Positions 33,913 through 43,213 of a stretch of 64,000 nucleotides of DNA are shown here, piece after piece. Made by a program: the position numbers and the translations under genes. A model generated the notes under the pieces. It saw only the letters and a program-made list of their open reading frames with translations. It made no database searches and had not been told where the DNA came from. The DNA lies in the NCBI GenBank assembly GCA_000403315.2, contig KE159639.1, forward strand, positions 285,826-349,825, given 5' to 3'. Origin of the DNA: Lachnospiraceae bacterium A2. Its GTDB lineage: Bacteria; Bacillota; Clostridia; Lachnospirales; Lachnospiraceae. The first letter of the stretch is position 1, and each line of letters begins with the position of its first letter.

Positions 33913-35436
33913 TCAATATTTTGCAAAGCCCTGCACAATTTCCTGCATATTGTTTAAGGACTGCTTCGCTTCCTGCGCTTCCGCCTCATTCTGCTTGCTC
34001 CGCTCCTCTGCCTCAAGGGCGCTTGCGGAAACCTGCTGGCTGGTGGCGGAAAGCTGGCTGATATTTTCAATAATCTTATTATTAGACTCTACCAAGTTCT
34101 CAATTTTAGCGTCAATATCCCCAATCCGCTGGGTCAGCGTTTCCACATTGTCCCGGATCGCCATAAAGCCGCCGGCTGCATTTTCAATCATTTCATTCTG
34201 CTGCTTGCTGGCTTCAATGGAAACCCCAACAATGTCCACGGCTTCCTGCGCGTTGGTATTCAGTTCCTTCACAATGCCAGCAATCTGCTCCGTGGACTTC
34301 CTCGTCTGTTCGGACAGCTCGCGGATTTGTCCTGCAACTACCGAAAAGCCTTTCCCTGCTTCCCCTGCCCTTGCGCTTTCAATAGACGCGTTCAGGGCCA
34401 GCAGGTTTGTCTGGCTGGAAATTGCAAAAATCACTTCGGTGATCTTTTCCACCTCTTTTGCCTTATCCTGAAGCTGGGACATGGAATCCGCCACATGGGC
34501 ATTCGTTTCCCCAATGGTCCCTGCACTGGCACGCATCTGGTTAATCAAATCCATGCTTTCATCTACCATGCGGGTAGACGCTTCCGCGGCTTCCACCATA
34601 ACTTTGGCATTTTCAGCCGTTTCCCCGATGGCGTCTTTAATCCGGGAGGTCATAGTCGTCTGTTCCTGGACGCTTTCCGCCGTAATCTGGGTGCTGATGG
34701 AAATTTCCTGTATGGAGCTGTGGACCACCTGGGAAGAATCCCGCAGGTTTTCCACAAGGCCATCCGTATGCTCCACCTCTGATTTTACCGCATCGGAAAT
34801 GCGGAGGATATCCCCCATCATCCGGTTTTGCTTCTCCTGTTCATCCTTTATGGCCCATATGGTGTCATGGTCGAAATTCTTAGCAGCCCTTGCCGTAATG
34901 TTATAAGAAAGGGCCACTGCAATGCCGATGCCGACGCTGACTGCCGTAACATCATCCTCCAGCAGGTTCCCGGAAGCTGCAAGGACAACGCCCCGAAGCA
35001 CCATAAATGCCATAATGCTGGCAAAGGCCCTTTTTTCAAATTTCCTGTCATAATATAAAATCAATGCCGTCATCACAGGGAATATGTAGGCGCCAACCAT
35101 AACGCTTGTCCCCTGCACCATCAGATAGCCCCATCCTATCAGGAAGCTCCCCAGCATCACATAGCGCAGCGGTTCTCCTGGCCTGTTTTTCACATACATT
35201 GCCCAACTTACCGCCGTGCCTGCCGCCAAAAGGGCTGCCGGCAGGGCTGCCAGCTTGCCAAAAGGCATGGCAGCGGACGTAAAATGCAGGTACAGCGTCA
35301 GCAATACCGGTATATCCATAACTGTGATAAGCAAAAGCACCGTCTGGTTAGCTTTCGCGTCACGCGCCGGCTTTTCACTGTATTTGCGGACCTGTGCCTG
35401 CAGCTCTCCTGGTTCCCTGTTCCATTTTTCTTCCAT
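33913..35436 (-). CDS. Methyl-accepting chemotaxis protein with a six-segment membrane sensor
   Basis: 507 residues. The first 190 residues hold about six membrane segments and almost no outside domain, so the signal is sensed in or at the membrane. The C-terminal signalling hairpin peaks at [20 protein letters not shown] and [20 protein letters not shown], the conserved MCP tip. No HAMP domain is clear. ATG at 35436 follows GGAGGGATAAGG. It is separated from the main chemotaxis cluster by 17 kb and sits just before purE. Confidence 0.9.
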   Translation of the reverse strand: MEEKWNREPGELQAQVRKYSEKPARDAKANQTVLLLITVMDIPVLLTLYLHFTSAAMPFGKLAALPAALLAAGTAVSWAMYVKNRPGEPLRYVMLGSFLIGWGYLMVQGTSVMVGAYIFPVMTALILYYDRKFEKRAFASIMAFMVLRGVVLAASGNLLEDDVTAVSVGIGIAVALSYNITARAAKNFDHDTIWAIKDEQEKQNRMMGDILRISDAVKSEVEHTDGLVENLRDSSQVVHSSIQEISISTQITAESVQEQTTMTSRIKDAIGETAENAKVMVEAAEASTRMVDESMDLINQMRASAGTIGETNAHVADSMSQLQDKAKEVEKITEVIFAISSQTNLLALNASIESARAGEAGKGFSVVAGQIRELSEQTRKSTEQIAGIVKELNTNAQEAVDIVGVSIEASKQQNEMIENAAGGFMAIRDNVETLTQRIGDIDAKIENLVESNNKIIENISQLSATSQQVSASALEAEERSKQNEAEAQEAKQSLNNMQEIVQGFAKY

Positions 35437-35510
35437 ATCCTTATCCCTCCGTACCATAATTTTCCCCTTATGCCATTTTAACATATTTTAGGGGATATGG
35501 AAACAGGGAC

Positions 35511-35668
35511 TTTTATTCCCGCGAGCAATGAGCCACAGAGCATTTTTCCAAGGGCAGTATCTGATGCCCCGCGGCTTACACCGGGGCGTTCTTATCGCAC
35601 TGCGGCGGATGTGAAATCTGTCGCAAAGCGACCCGCTCGCGCGCGGAGAATGCGCTGTGCGCATTCTT
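35511..35668. repeat. Repeat modules upstream of an MCP gene
   Basis: TTATTCCCGCGAGCAATGAG (35513 on) recurs near 17090 with one change. It is followed by GCACTGCGGCGGATG, TCGCAAAGCGACCCGC and GAATGCGC-TGT-GCGCATTC, inverted relatives of modules at 25735 and 29843. The last hairpin plus T6 could end the aminopeptidase transcript. Confidence 0.5.
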
Positions 35669-35670
35669 TT

Positions 35671-37737
35671 TTACAATGGCCCGTTCAGGGCTTCCGTCCC
35701 CGGCACTACGAATTTCCCATCCCGGATCACGTCCACGCAGGCTCCGTCCGCCCCCTGCACCGTAATCCTGTCCAGTTCATCGTAAGGGATTGTGATATCC
35801 GTATGGCAGTTAAAATACGCTTTCTGGGGATCCTCTTTCCGCAGGATGGAAACCTCATTGTCACGCGCCACGATTTCTTTCCCATCCGGGTTAAATACCG
35901 GCGTGTCTTCCGCCCAGGAATAGCAGGTATCCCCTACGGCAAAATGGGGGCCTGTCTTTTCCGCAATCAGGATAGGAAGCTTATCCTGGATGTGGAAATC
36001 AATCCCCATCCGGTAGGCTGTAGTATTTGTGCCAATGGCAAATTCCCCCAACGGCAGGGTATCGTGGTGCTTTAACAGGTTTTCCTTTAAAAATGCCTTG
36101 TTTTCTTTTTCTTCCGGAAAATTCTTGCAGGAATAGCTGCATACCATGCCATCCTGAAAATCAATTTCCAAATCAATATATTTCAGCCCGGCCAAATAGA
36201 CTTCCGTCACATGGAGATGGCCGTTAGTGCCTTTCAGCGCCGGGGAAGTAAACACCTCCCCTACCGGAATGTTCACGTCTGCCACGCAGTTTTCAAAGGC
36301 TGTTTCCTGGCTCCGGTCTTTCAGCGGGTACAGGGCAACCGTCAGGTCTGTGGTATTTTTCCCTTTCCCGGTAATGCGGACAGAAACGCCCCCGTCCAGC
36401 ACGTCAATGATGTTCTGCTGGATGTTCTGGTACAGTTTATAATCCAGGGTATTTACCTTTACGGTTTCAGCAAAAATTTCCTCGAATGCCGGGCCGATTT
36501 CCGGTATGGGGTAGGCGATAATCGTAAAGCTGCGTTCCTCCCCCTTAATATACTGGTTTGTCACCTGTGTAGCCATATTGGAATAGTAGACGTTCAGCTT
36601 CTGCTGTTTTTCATCATATTGGCAGGCATAAGGGTTGGCCTTGGGCGCAAATCCCTCCTCCCCAAAGGTTTCCACTACCGCAGGTCCTGCATACCAGCCA
36701 GCTTCCTTCTTCCGGGCTTCATAAGCAGTTTTCAGGACTTCCAGCCGCCGTTCCACAAAGGCCTTGTCCAGATAAACGGCTTTGTCCGACTTGTGGTCGT
36801 ATTCATACTGGCGGTTGGGCGGCGTGCTGCTTACGGAGCCCGTGCCTGTGCCCCTGCCAGAAAAAGAAAGCTCCCCGGAACGCATCATCACCGGCATAAG
36901 GCCCAGTTCCTTAAAATTCCCTACCGCTGCCCGCATCATCCGCTCGAACCCAATGGGGTAACGCAAATCCACATATTTCTTTTTGGACAAATCCTTCCCT
37001 GTCACCTCAAACCCAATCCGGTACCCTTCCGTATAGGTGTCCGCCATAGCCTGGATTTTTTCCATGGGAAGGCTGTTTAAAAATTCTGCCGTCTTAAGCT
37101 CATTGTCCGTAATATAAGCGCCATAACGGTACAAGTAGCGCAAATCCCCCAAGTCACTGTCCATAATAATTCTGGTATAAAAATCAAGCTCCGGGTCAGT
37201 CTGCGCCCGCACCGCAATTTCCGTAAATATTTCCCCGTAATCATGGAAAAACCAATACAGGATTTGCTGTATTTCCCGCTCCTCTGGCAGTTCTTCCCCC
37301 TCAAATGCATTGTAAATCTCTACCAGCAGCTCGCTGAAAATAGTAATGTCATAGACCCTTCCTTCAAAGGCATAGGGGATAAGGGAACGGATATCTGCAT
37401 ACAGCATACCCAGCAGTTTCCCGTACTGGCCCAGCTCCTTCCCAGCATGCTCCGGGCTGGCATAGCTGCTCCCATAATGCTCCGGCAGCACCTCCCGGTA
37501 CAATGACATGTTCTCCTGTTTCAGTTCCCCTAAGCTTTTTTTCTCCCATTCCCCAGAGGAAATTTCCTGCTCCAGCTTGGCAAGCCTGAGCAAAAAAGAT
37601 GCAGCCTGACGGAAATATGCTCGGTATGGCTGCGGTACGGTTTCTTCTGTCCCTATTTGTTCCAAACGGCCCATTGCCAGGGGGAACCGTTCTTCTACTT
37701 CCTCCTGGTATGGCTGCCAAATTTCCTGATATCCCAT
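35671..37737 (-). CDS. M29-like aminopeptidase with a long N-terminal domain
   Basis: 688 residues. The C-terminal half resembles peptidase M29: NIPVGEVFTSPALKGTNGHL, LGEFAIGTNT, HFAVGDTCYSW and FNCHTDITIP carry the Glu, Glu, His and His/Asp metal ligands in the expected order. M29 enzymes are cytosolic two-metal aminopeptidases of about 410 residues; here an additional helical N-terminal domain of about 300 residues precedes the core. No signal peptide. Likely cytosolic peptide breakdown; the added domain was not recognised. Confidence 0.82.
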   Translation of the reverse strand: MGYQEIWQPYQEEVEERFPLAMGRLEQIGTEETVPQPYRAYFRQAASFLLRLAKLEQEISSGEWEKKSLGELKQENMSLYREVLPEHYGSSYASPEHAGKELGQYGKLLGMLYADIRSLIPYAFEGRVYDITIFSELLVEIYNAFEGEELPEEREIQQILYWFFHDYGEIFTEIAVRAQTDPELDFYTRIIMDSDLGDLRYLYRYGAYITDNELKTAEFLNSLPMEKIQAMADTYTEGYRIGFEVTGKDLSKKKYVDLRYPIGFERMMRAAVGNFKELGLMPVMMRSGELSFSGRGTGTGSVSSTPPNRQYEYDHKSDKAVYLDKAFVERRLEVLKTAYEARKKEAGWYAGPAVVETFGEEGFAPKANPYACQYDEKQQKLNVYYSNMATQVTNQYIKGEERSFTIIAYPIPEIGPAFEEIFAETVKVNTLDYKLYQNIQQNIIDVLDGGVSVRITGKGKNTTDLTVALYPLKDRSQETAFENCVADVNIPVGEVFTSPALKGTNGHLHVTEVYLAGLKYIDLEIDFQDGMVCSYSCKNFPEEKENKAFLKENLLKHHDTLPLGEFAIGTNTTAYRMGIDFHIQDKLPILIAEKTGPHFAVGDTCYSWAEDTPVFNPDGKEIVARDNEVSILRKEDPQKAYFNCHTDITIPYDELDRITVQGADGACVDVIRDGKFVVPGTEALNGPL

Positions 37738-37895
37738 GATAACCCGCCTTTCCTGTCAGATTAGGATGCCAAACCCTAATCCTGCCAATCAATAAATATA
37801 AACAAACACAACTGAATATTTCCTAACCATATGCAGCCTTTGCTCCCTTCCTTGCTGCCCCTCCCCTGGCAGGAGGCCCTTAAGCGCCTGCAAGG

Positions 37896-38219
37896 CTACA
37901 CATAGAACCCCAGCGCATAAATAGCCGCCCATCCCGCCAGGATAAGGCCAGAACATACGCTCCCCAGCACCGGGAACAGCTTATAGCTTTCTTCCCGCAG
38001 GCTTGTAAGCCCAATCAAAAACGACACTGCTGACAGGAGCAGGGTAAACAGCCCAGCGCACCCGATATACACATTGGCCTGCCCGCCGCTCTGGATGGAA
38101 AACACCACCATCCCTACTGCCGCAATGCAGGAGCACACTGCAAGGGAAAGGGACAGCTTGCCCCTTTTGGAATGTTTTTTCCCGGCAAATTTAAAACTAT
38201 TTTTTTTCTTTCGTTTCAT
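37896..38219 (-). CDS. Small membrane protein, DUF6142-like
   Basis: 107 residues: a very basic start (MKRKKKNSFKFAGKKHSKRG) and three membrane segments. The KKHSKRGKLS block followed by three hydrophobic helices is the DUF6142 pattern common in Lachnospiraceae. Starts inside the end of the VanZ-like gene (23-bp overlap) with AAGGAGAGAAT before ATG, so the two are coupled. Function unknown. Confidence 0.7.
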   Translation of the reverse strand: MKRKKKNSFKFAGKKHSKRGKLSLSLAVCSCIAAVGMVVFSIQSGGQANVYIGCAGLFTLLLSAVSFLIGLTSLREESYKLFPVLGSVCSGLILAGWAAIYALGFYV

Positions 38220-38670
38220 ATTCTCTCCTTATCCGGTTCATCCAATGGAAAATCAGGCATCCCAGCGCGCCCCCAATGGTATTGAGCAGCATGTCGTCCA
38301 CGTCAAAGCTGCCCACCTTTGACACCAACTGGATGGTTTCAACAACCAGGCTGCACTCAAAGCTGAAAAACACGGTGCGCAGGAAGGACCTGCACCTTGG
38401 GTACAGGATGGGCAGGAAAAAGCCAAAAGGCAGGAAAGCCACAATGTTCCCTACAAGGTTCAGCATCACTGCCTTGGTCCCCAACGTATGGCGGTGCACG
38501 ATAAAACGCCTGATTTCCTTAAACAGTTCCAAATTATAGTGGTAGGTCCTTCCCTCAAAGGTACGGCCAGTGCTCTCCGCAAAAAACAAGAAATACGCCA
38601 AACAAATAATATAGACCCCGAACATGATTTTACTGCATATCCGGAGTATCGCCTTATAATCCTTTTTCAA
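38197..38670 (-). CDS. VanZ-like membrane protein
   Basis: 157 residues with four to five membrane segments. NLVGNIVAFLPFGFFLPILY and SFDVDDMLLNTIGGALGCLI are the VanZ-family motifs. VanZ gives low-level teicoplanin resistance in enterococci, but family members are widespread in Firmicutes without that role. It belongs to the pyrE transcription unit and lies 8.5 kb from vanR, so it should not be counted as part of the van cluster. Confidence 0.9.
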   Translation of the reverse strand: MKKDYKAILRICSKIMFGVYIICLAYFLFFAESTGRTFEGRTYHYNLELFKEIRRFIVHRHTLGTKAVMLNLVGNIVAFLPFGFFLPILYPRCRSFLRTVFFSFECSLVVETIQLVSKVGSFDVDDMLLNTIGGALGCLIFHWMNRIRREYETKEKK

Positions 38671-38681
38671 TTCTTCATCCT

Positions 38682-38834
38682 TTAAAATATGATATCTGAT
38701 TTCCGTTTCAAAAGCCTTCCACCGCTTACGATTGCCACAACACCGCAGGCGATCCCGCTGATCAGGATTACTACCCCAAGGGCAATGTTCCCTGCGCCTG
38801 TCACAGCCATTGTCTTATATATTTTCTCATTCAT
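38682..38834 (-). CDS. Very small membrane protein
   Basis: 50 residues from ATG at 38834 (after GGAGGGAATAAG): a short basic start, two hydrophobic stretches (NIALGVVILISGIACGVVAI) and a basic end (RLLKRKSD). Between pyrE and the VanZ-like gene, 13 bp after pyrE. No family recognised. Confidence 0.65.
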   Translation of the reverse strand: MNEKIYKTMAVTGAGNIALGVVILISGIACGVVAIVSGGRLLKRKSDIIF

Positions 38835-38847
38835 CTTATTCCCTCCA

Positions 38848-39519
38848 TTACGCCCCATACTGTGCATAGTAACTGTCTATGGCTGCTTTTATTTCGTCAT
38901 TAATATATATATTTCCATGATATGGTTTATTATACAGGTATTCTGTCACATCTGCCATGGAAACGATGGCATTTGTGTCAAATCCATAAAGCTCCTTGAT
39001 TTCTTCCAGGGCGCTCTTATCGCCTTTTCCTTTTTCCATACGGTTTAAGGACACCATCAGCCCTTTGATCTGGATATCCGCCTGCGCACGGATAATGGGG
39101 ACGGTTTCTTCCATAGATTTGCCGGAGGTGGTGACGTCCTCAATAATCACTACCTTGTCCCCATCTTTCAGCTTGCTCCCCAAAAGAATCCCTGCATCCC
39201 CGTGGTCCTTGGCTTCCTTGCGGTTGGAGCAGTAGCGGATTTCCTTCCCATACAGTTCGCTGTATGCCATTGTGGTGGCAACGCTCAGGGGGATCCCCTT
39301 GTAAGCCGGCCCAAACAGCACGTCAAAATCATCCCCGTAATGGGCATGGATTGCCTTGGCATAGTATTCCCCCAGCTTGCGGAGCTGCGCGCCTGTCACA
39401 TAGGCGCCTGCGTTCATAAAAAATGGGGATTTCCTCCCGCTCTTTAAAATAAATTCGCCAAATTTCAATACCTGGCAGTCCACCATAAATTCAATAAATT
39501 CTTTCTTGTAATTTTCCAT
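38848..39519 (-). CDS. pyrE: Orotate phosphoribosyltransferase
   Basis: 223 residues from MENYKKEFIEFMVDCQVLKF. FFMNAGAYVTGAQLRKLG, VLFGPAYKGIPLSVATTMAY and the PRPP loop VVIIEDVTTSGKSMEE identify PyrE. Joins orotate to PRPP to give OMP. Longer in-frame starts to 39606 lack support; ATG at 39519 follows AAGGA. Separate from the pyrC-F-K-D block by about 1.9 kb. Confidence 0.96.
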   Translation of the reverse strand: MENYKKEFIEFMVDCQVLKFGEFILKSGRKSPFFMNAGAYVTGAQLRKLGEYYAKAIHAHYGDDFDVLFGPAYKGIPLSVATTMAYSELYGKEIRYCSNRKEAKDHGDAGILLGSKLKDGDKVVIIEDVTTSGKSMEETVPIIRAQADIQIKGLMVSLNRMEKGKGDKSALEEIKELYGFDTNAIVSMADVTEYLYNKPYHGNIYINDEIKAAIDSYYAQYGA

Positions 39520-39780
39520 ATCTGGCTGTTCCTTTCTATCCATAAACATACATAAAGCGCGATGAAATATTTTCCCAATTTTACCACATTTATGGTTGAG
39601 ATTCAACTATTTTTGCCGTTTTGGGGCTGCGAATAATCATAGGTATGGGCCTTACCTTTTGATGCTGGAAAGGTTATGGATACCCTTCGTGGAAGTACCC
39701 TCGCTTTGCCGGGGCAGACCTTGCGCTGGGAATAACAAGCAGCAAGGCACGATATTAATATTTGTGCAGCAGCCAAAAAA

Positions 39781-39822
39781 GTGCAAAAGCCATTTTAAGA
39801 ATATTCCAAATGGGTTTTGCAC
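39781..39822. terminator. Bidirectional terminator after the Ig-like gene
   Basis: GTGCAAAAGCCATTT (39781-39795) and AAATGGGTTTTGCAC (39808-39822) pair with one mismatch and are flanked by A6 on one side and T5 on the other. A miniature element (39839) has landed 16 bp away, between it and the gene it serves. Confidence 0.8.
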
Positions 39823-39838
39823 TTTTTCTATCTTTTAG

Positions 39839-39959
39839 GATTAGAGTGTCAAAATGGTGCGATGCACCCGCTCTACACCATATATTGATGTGCAAATACA
39901 TTTGCAATAGCAATATATGGTATGAGCGTAGCACCAAAGGTGCTTTTGACACCCTACTC
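39839..39959. mobile_element. Miniature palindromic element, copy 3 (long form)
   Basis: 121 bp from GATTAGAGTGTCAAAA to TTTTGACACCCTACTC. CTTTTAG (39832-39838) is repeated at 39960-39966. The middle holds another palindrome, ACCATATATTG and CAATATATGGT, absent from the other copies, so this is either the longer parental form or a copy with a nested insertion. Confidence 0.75.
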
Positions 39960-40010
39960 CTTTTAGAAAAGCCAAATGAAGCGCCAAGCCATGGATACTT
40001 TCTGGAACAT

Positions 40011-41303
40011 TTATTGCCGGACTACAACATGGCAGATTGCCGTTTTGTTCCCAAGGGTCAGGGTAATATCTGTTTCCCCCTCCCCTACTGCTTGGATATT
40101 GGCATAGCCCCTTGCAGGGCTGGCCTTTACTATGGCAACATTTTCATTTCCGCTTTTCCATATTGGCTCATAATATTTGGCAGCCCCGTATGGTTCCGCC
40201 TCATAAGAAATGCTGGTGTAGCCATCTGGGTAATCTAGGAAAAGAAACTCATCGCTTAATTGTAAAGTTTCTACAGGATCCGGGGCTACTGTTACACTGC
40301 ATTGCGCCGAGATGCCGCCTACGGAAACAGAAATTAATGCTTTGCCAGATGCATACTTGCTTTCCAGATTTATCAGGCAATCATAGTTATCTGCGGATGC
40401 GCTGACGATGGATGCATTGGAGGTTTTCACAGAAATATCATAATAATCCAAGGCATCTGCGGGCACGGTGCGGACTTTTATTTCTTCCCACTTTCCATAA
40501 CCCATCCGGAGGGAAGATTTCGCCAGGACAACTTTCTCCACCTTTGGCTTCTTCACCGTGACCTTGCATGTGATTTTTTTGCCATGGGCTTTAGCAGTGA
40601 TTTTAGCAGTGCCTACGCCCGTAGCGATAACCCTGCCTTTGCTGACTTTCGCAATGGAGGAATCACTGGTGGCCCATTTTACAGAGTGTTTGCAGCCGGA
40701 TAATTTTAAAATTTTTTTCTGTTTCACTTCCAAAGAAATTTTTTTCATGTTTAACTTTGGGTCTTCCACAGTTACATTGCATGTCTTGGTACCGGCAGCC
40801 GTCTTTGCGGTAACGACTGCCTTCCCCTTTTTCTTTGCTGTCACTTTGCCGTTCGCAGAAACGGTGGCAACGGAATTTTTGGAAGAACTCCACGACACAG
40901 AGCCCGATGCATTGGTGAGTTTCAGCTTTGCAGACTGCCCTTTTACCAGTAGGATGGATGACTTATTGATTTTCACAGGCTTTGGCGCAGGGGTCGGTTC
41001 TGGCTGCGGGGCTGGGTTCGGGTCTGGCTGTGGGGCAGGGGCTGGCTCCGGGTCTGGGCTGTAACCGCTGCCATAACATTTGCTGCATGGCGTCAGCCCT
41101 CTTGCCAAAGCTTCTGATAACGTTGCCAAGGTATAGTTGCCGTTCCCGCAGATACGGGAATGGTATTTTGTGCCGGTGGGTGTTACGTATACCATTGTTT
41201 CCGCGTGGACAATGGCCGTTTTGGATGGGACGCTTAAAGATAAAACCAAGGCTGCGGCCCATAGGAAACATGTGGACAATACCCTCTTTTTTACTCTTTC
41301 CAT
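40011..41303 (-). CDS. Secreted protein with Ig-like (BIG2) repeats
   Basis: 430 residues. A signal peptide (residues 1-36, ending IVHAE) is followed by VYVTPTGTKYHSRICGNGNY and LTPCSKCYGSGY, a small CxxC domain found in secreted clostridial proteins. A Pro/Glu/Asp-rich linker comes next, then two to three BIG2 domains (for example SVSWSSSKNSVATVSANGKV) and a less conserved end. No sortase motif. Probably an extracellular or wall-attached protein; role unknown. ATG at 41303 follows GAGGAGGAGCATC. Confidence 0.85.
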   Translation of the reverse strand: MERVKKRVLSTCFLWAAALVLSLSVPSKTAIVHAETMVYVTPTGTKYHSRICGNGNYTLATLSEALARGLTPCSKCYGSGYSPDPEPAPAPQPDPNPAPQPEPTPAPKPVKINKSSILLVKGQSAKLKLTNASGSVSWSSSKNSVATVSANGKVTAKKKGKAVVTAKTAAGTKTCNVTVEDPKLNMKKISLEVKQKKILKLSGCKHSVKWATSDSSIAKVSKGRVIATGVGTAKITAKAHGKKITCKVTVKKPKVEKVVLAKSSLRMGYGKWEEIKVRTVPADALDYYDISVKTSNASIVSASADNYDCLINLESKYASGKALISVSVGGISAQCSVTVAPDPVETLQLSDEFLFLDYPDGYTSISYEAEPYGAAKYYEPIWKSGNENVAIVKASPARGYANIQAVGEGETDITLTLGNKTAICHVVVRQ

Positions 41304-41345
41304 GATGCTCCTCCTCTTTTGTTTTATAAATTCCATATAAATCCT

Positions 41346-41379
41346 AAATTACTCCAACATTTTACTGTTGGAGTAATTT
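41346..41379. terminator. Hairpin between pyrD and the Ig-like gene
   Basis: Perfect 13-bp arms AAATTACTCCAAC (41346-41358) and GTTGGAGTAATTT (41367-41379). About 70 bp past the pyrD stop, it probably ends the pyrimidine transcript. Confidence 0.65.
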
Positions 41380-41446
41380 ACATGCTGCTACCTTAACGGT
41401 GCAGCCCTTTTTTTCCTGTAACGGATATGCCGCTATTGTCAGAAAG

Positions 41447-42352
41447 CTACTGGTCCACCCCGCCCACCAGTTCTGCAATATCCTTCACCCCATACTCCTC
41501 CATATACTCCAAAATCCCTTCCACAATCTCCACTGTGGCTGTGGGGTTATGGAAATTAGCGGTGCCTACGGACACAGCGGTGGCTCCTGCAAGGATCAGC
41601 TCCAGCGCGTCTTCTGCCGTGGAAACGCCGCCCATGCCGATAATGGGGATGTTTACTGCATGGGCTGTTTCATAGACCATCCGCACGGCTACGGGGTGGA
41701 TGGCCGGGCCGGACAGCCCTCCCGTCTTATTGGCAAGGGCAAACGCCCTGCGGTGGATATCTATTTTCATGCCGGTTATAGTGTTGATTAAGGATAAGGC
41801 GTCCGCCCCGCCTGCTTCTGCCGCCCGTGCCATCTCTGTGATATCTGTCACATTGGGGCTAAGCTTCATAATCACAGGCTGCTTCGCGTATTTTTTCACT
41901 TCTTTCGTGATTTCCTCCACAGCCTTTGGGTCCTGCCCGAAGGCAATGCCGCCTTCTTTTACATTTGGGCAGGAAATATTGATTTCCAGCATGTCCACAG
42001 GCTGCCCTGCAAGGCGCCTGACAACCTCGCAGTAATCCTCCGTGGTTTTCCCGCAGACATTGACAATGATTTTTGTATCGTATTTCATCAGGAATGGGAT
42101 GTCCCGCTCCACAAACAATCCAATCCCCGGGTTCTGCAGGCCAACCGCATTGAGCATGCCGCCGTAAGTTTCTGCAATCCTTGGGGTGGGGTTGCCTTCC
42201 CACGGCACACTGGAAACGCCTTTTGTCACTACTGCCCCTAAACGGTTCAAATCGACAAATTCAGCATATTCCGCCCCGGAGCCGAAAGTCCCGGATGCCG
42301 TCATAACGGGATTCTTCAATGTAACACCTGCCAGCTTTACTTTTGTGTTCAT
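41447..42352 (-). CDS. pyrD: Dihydroorotate dehydrogenase B, catalytic subunit
   Basis: 301 residues. TASGTFGSGAEYAEFVD, NISCPNVKEGGIAFGQ (the catalytic Cys of class 1B) and GMGGVSTAEDALELILAG (FMN site) identify PyrDB. Works with PyrK to oxidise dihydroorotate using NAD. Its start codon touches the pyrK stop at 42352, so the two are made together. Confidence 0.96.
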   Translation of the reverse strand: MNTKVKLAGVTLKNPVMTASGTFGSGAEYAEFVDLNRLGAVVTKGVSSVPWEGNPTPRIAETYGGMLNAVGLQNPGIGLFVERDIPFLMKYDTKIIVNVCGKTTEDYCEVVRRLAGQPVDMLEINISCPNVKEGGIAFGQDPKAVEEITKEVKKYAKQPVIMKLSPNVTDITEMARAAEAGGADALSLINTITGMKIDIHRRAFALANKTGGLSGPAIHPVAVRMVYETAHAVNIPIIGMGGVSTAEDALELILAGATAVSVGTANFHNPTATVEIVEGILEYMEEYGVKDIAELVGGVDQ

Positions 42353-43119
42353 TAAAATTCTACCTCCTCTGCACGGAATACTGGGCCTTCTTTACAAATC
42401 CGCTTGTTATTTACATTCGTATGGCTGTCCCGTTCCTTTGATTTGCAGACGCAGGCAAGGCATGCCCCGATGCCGCATGCCATCCGCTCCTCCAAGGACA
42501 GCCAGCACTCAATCTTTTTTTCCCCGGCATAGGCTTTGATAGCCCGGAGCATGGGGGCGGGCCCGCAGGCATAAATTATTTCCGCATCCAGCCCATTTTC
42601 CCGGATAGCGTCCAGCACATTCCCCTCTGTGCCGTAGCTGCCGTCCTCAGTCGCCACATACAGCTTCCCCTGCTTTTTAAATTCCTTATGTAAAAACAGG
42701 AAATCCCGGTAGCCTAAAATAATCTGCTTTTCGCAGGCCAGTTCTTTTGCAAGCTGCAGCATGGGGGGAATCCCGATGCCGCCCCCAATCAAAAATGCTT
42801 TTTTCTCTTTTAATGGGAACCCATTGCCCAAAGGCCCCACGATTTCAAGGCTCCCCCCGGTCCGCATCCCGGACAATTCCTCCGTCCCCTTCCCTGCTAC
42901 CCGGTACACAATCCGGACTGCCCGGTCCGCCTGGTCAGTTTCACAGATGCTGATAGGGCGGGGCAAAAGCCTGCTGCCTTCATGGCAATAGACGGACAAA
43001 AACTGCCCGGGCTTTGCCAGCGCTGCAATTCTGTCTGTTTTCAGCCACATGCTGTAAATCCCATAGGAAATTTCTTCCTGCCGGATGATAACTGCCTGTT
43101 CCTTATATTTTTCTGCCAT
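42352..43119 (-). CDS. pyrK: Dihydroorotate dehydrogenase B, electron transfer subunit
   Basis: 255 residues. FAD domain with LLPRPISICETD, NAD domain with AFLIGGGIGIPPMLQLAKEL, and the [2Fe-2S] cysteines in ACGIGACLACVC plus a later KRICKEGP. Passes electrons from PyrD to NAD. A 94-bp gap to pyrF holds a hairpin (43168-43202). Confidence 0.95.
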   Translation of the reverse strand: MAEKYKEQAVIIRQEEISYGIYSMWLKTDRIAALAKPGQFLSVYCHEGSRLLPRPISICETDQADRAVRIVYRVAGKGTEELSGMRTGGSLEIVGPLGNGFPLKEKKAFLIGGGIGIPPMLQLAKELACEKQIILGYRDFLFLHKEFKKQGKLYVATEDGSYGTEGNVLDAIRENGLDAEIIYACGPAPMLRAIKAYAGEKKIECWLSLEERMACGIGACLACVCKSKERDSHTNVNNKRICKEGPVFRAEEVEF

Positions 43120-43167
43120 ATTCTTCTCCTGAAAAATTGTTTTCTGTCATTTCTGCCTGAACGTGCC

Positions 43168-43202
43168 GGAAAACATGCCCTTTGGGTGCAAAGCATGTTT
43201 CC
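43168..43202. repeat. Hairpin between pyrF and pyrK
   Basis: GGAAAACATGC (43168-43178) and GCATGTTTCC (43193-43202) pair with one bulge. No T-run; may be an mRNA processing or stability element within the operon. Confidence 0.4.
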
Positions 43203-43213
43203 CCGCTTGCCTT

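Noticed and set aside
38197-38670. VanZ-like gene as part of the van cluster
   Set aside because: It is 8.5 kb away beyond the purine genes, belongs to the pyrE unit, and VanZ-like proteins are common in these bacteria without a resistance role.
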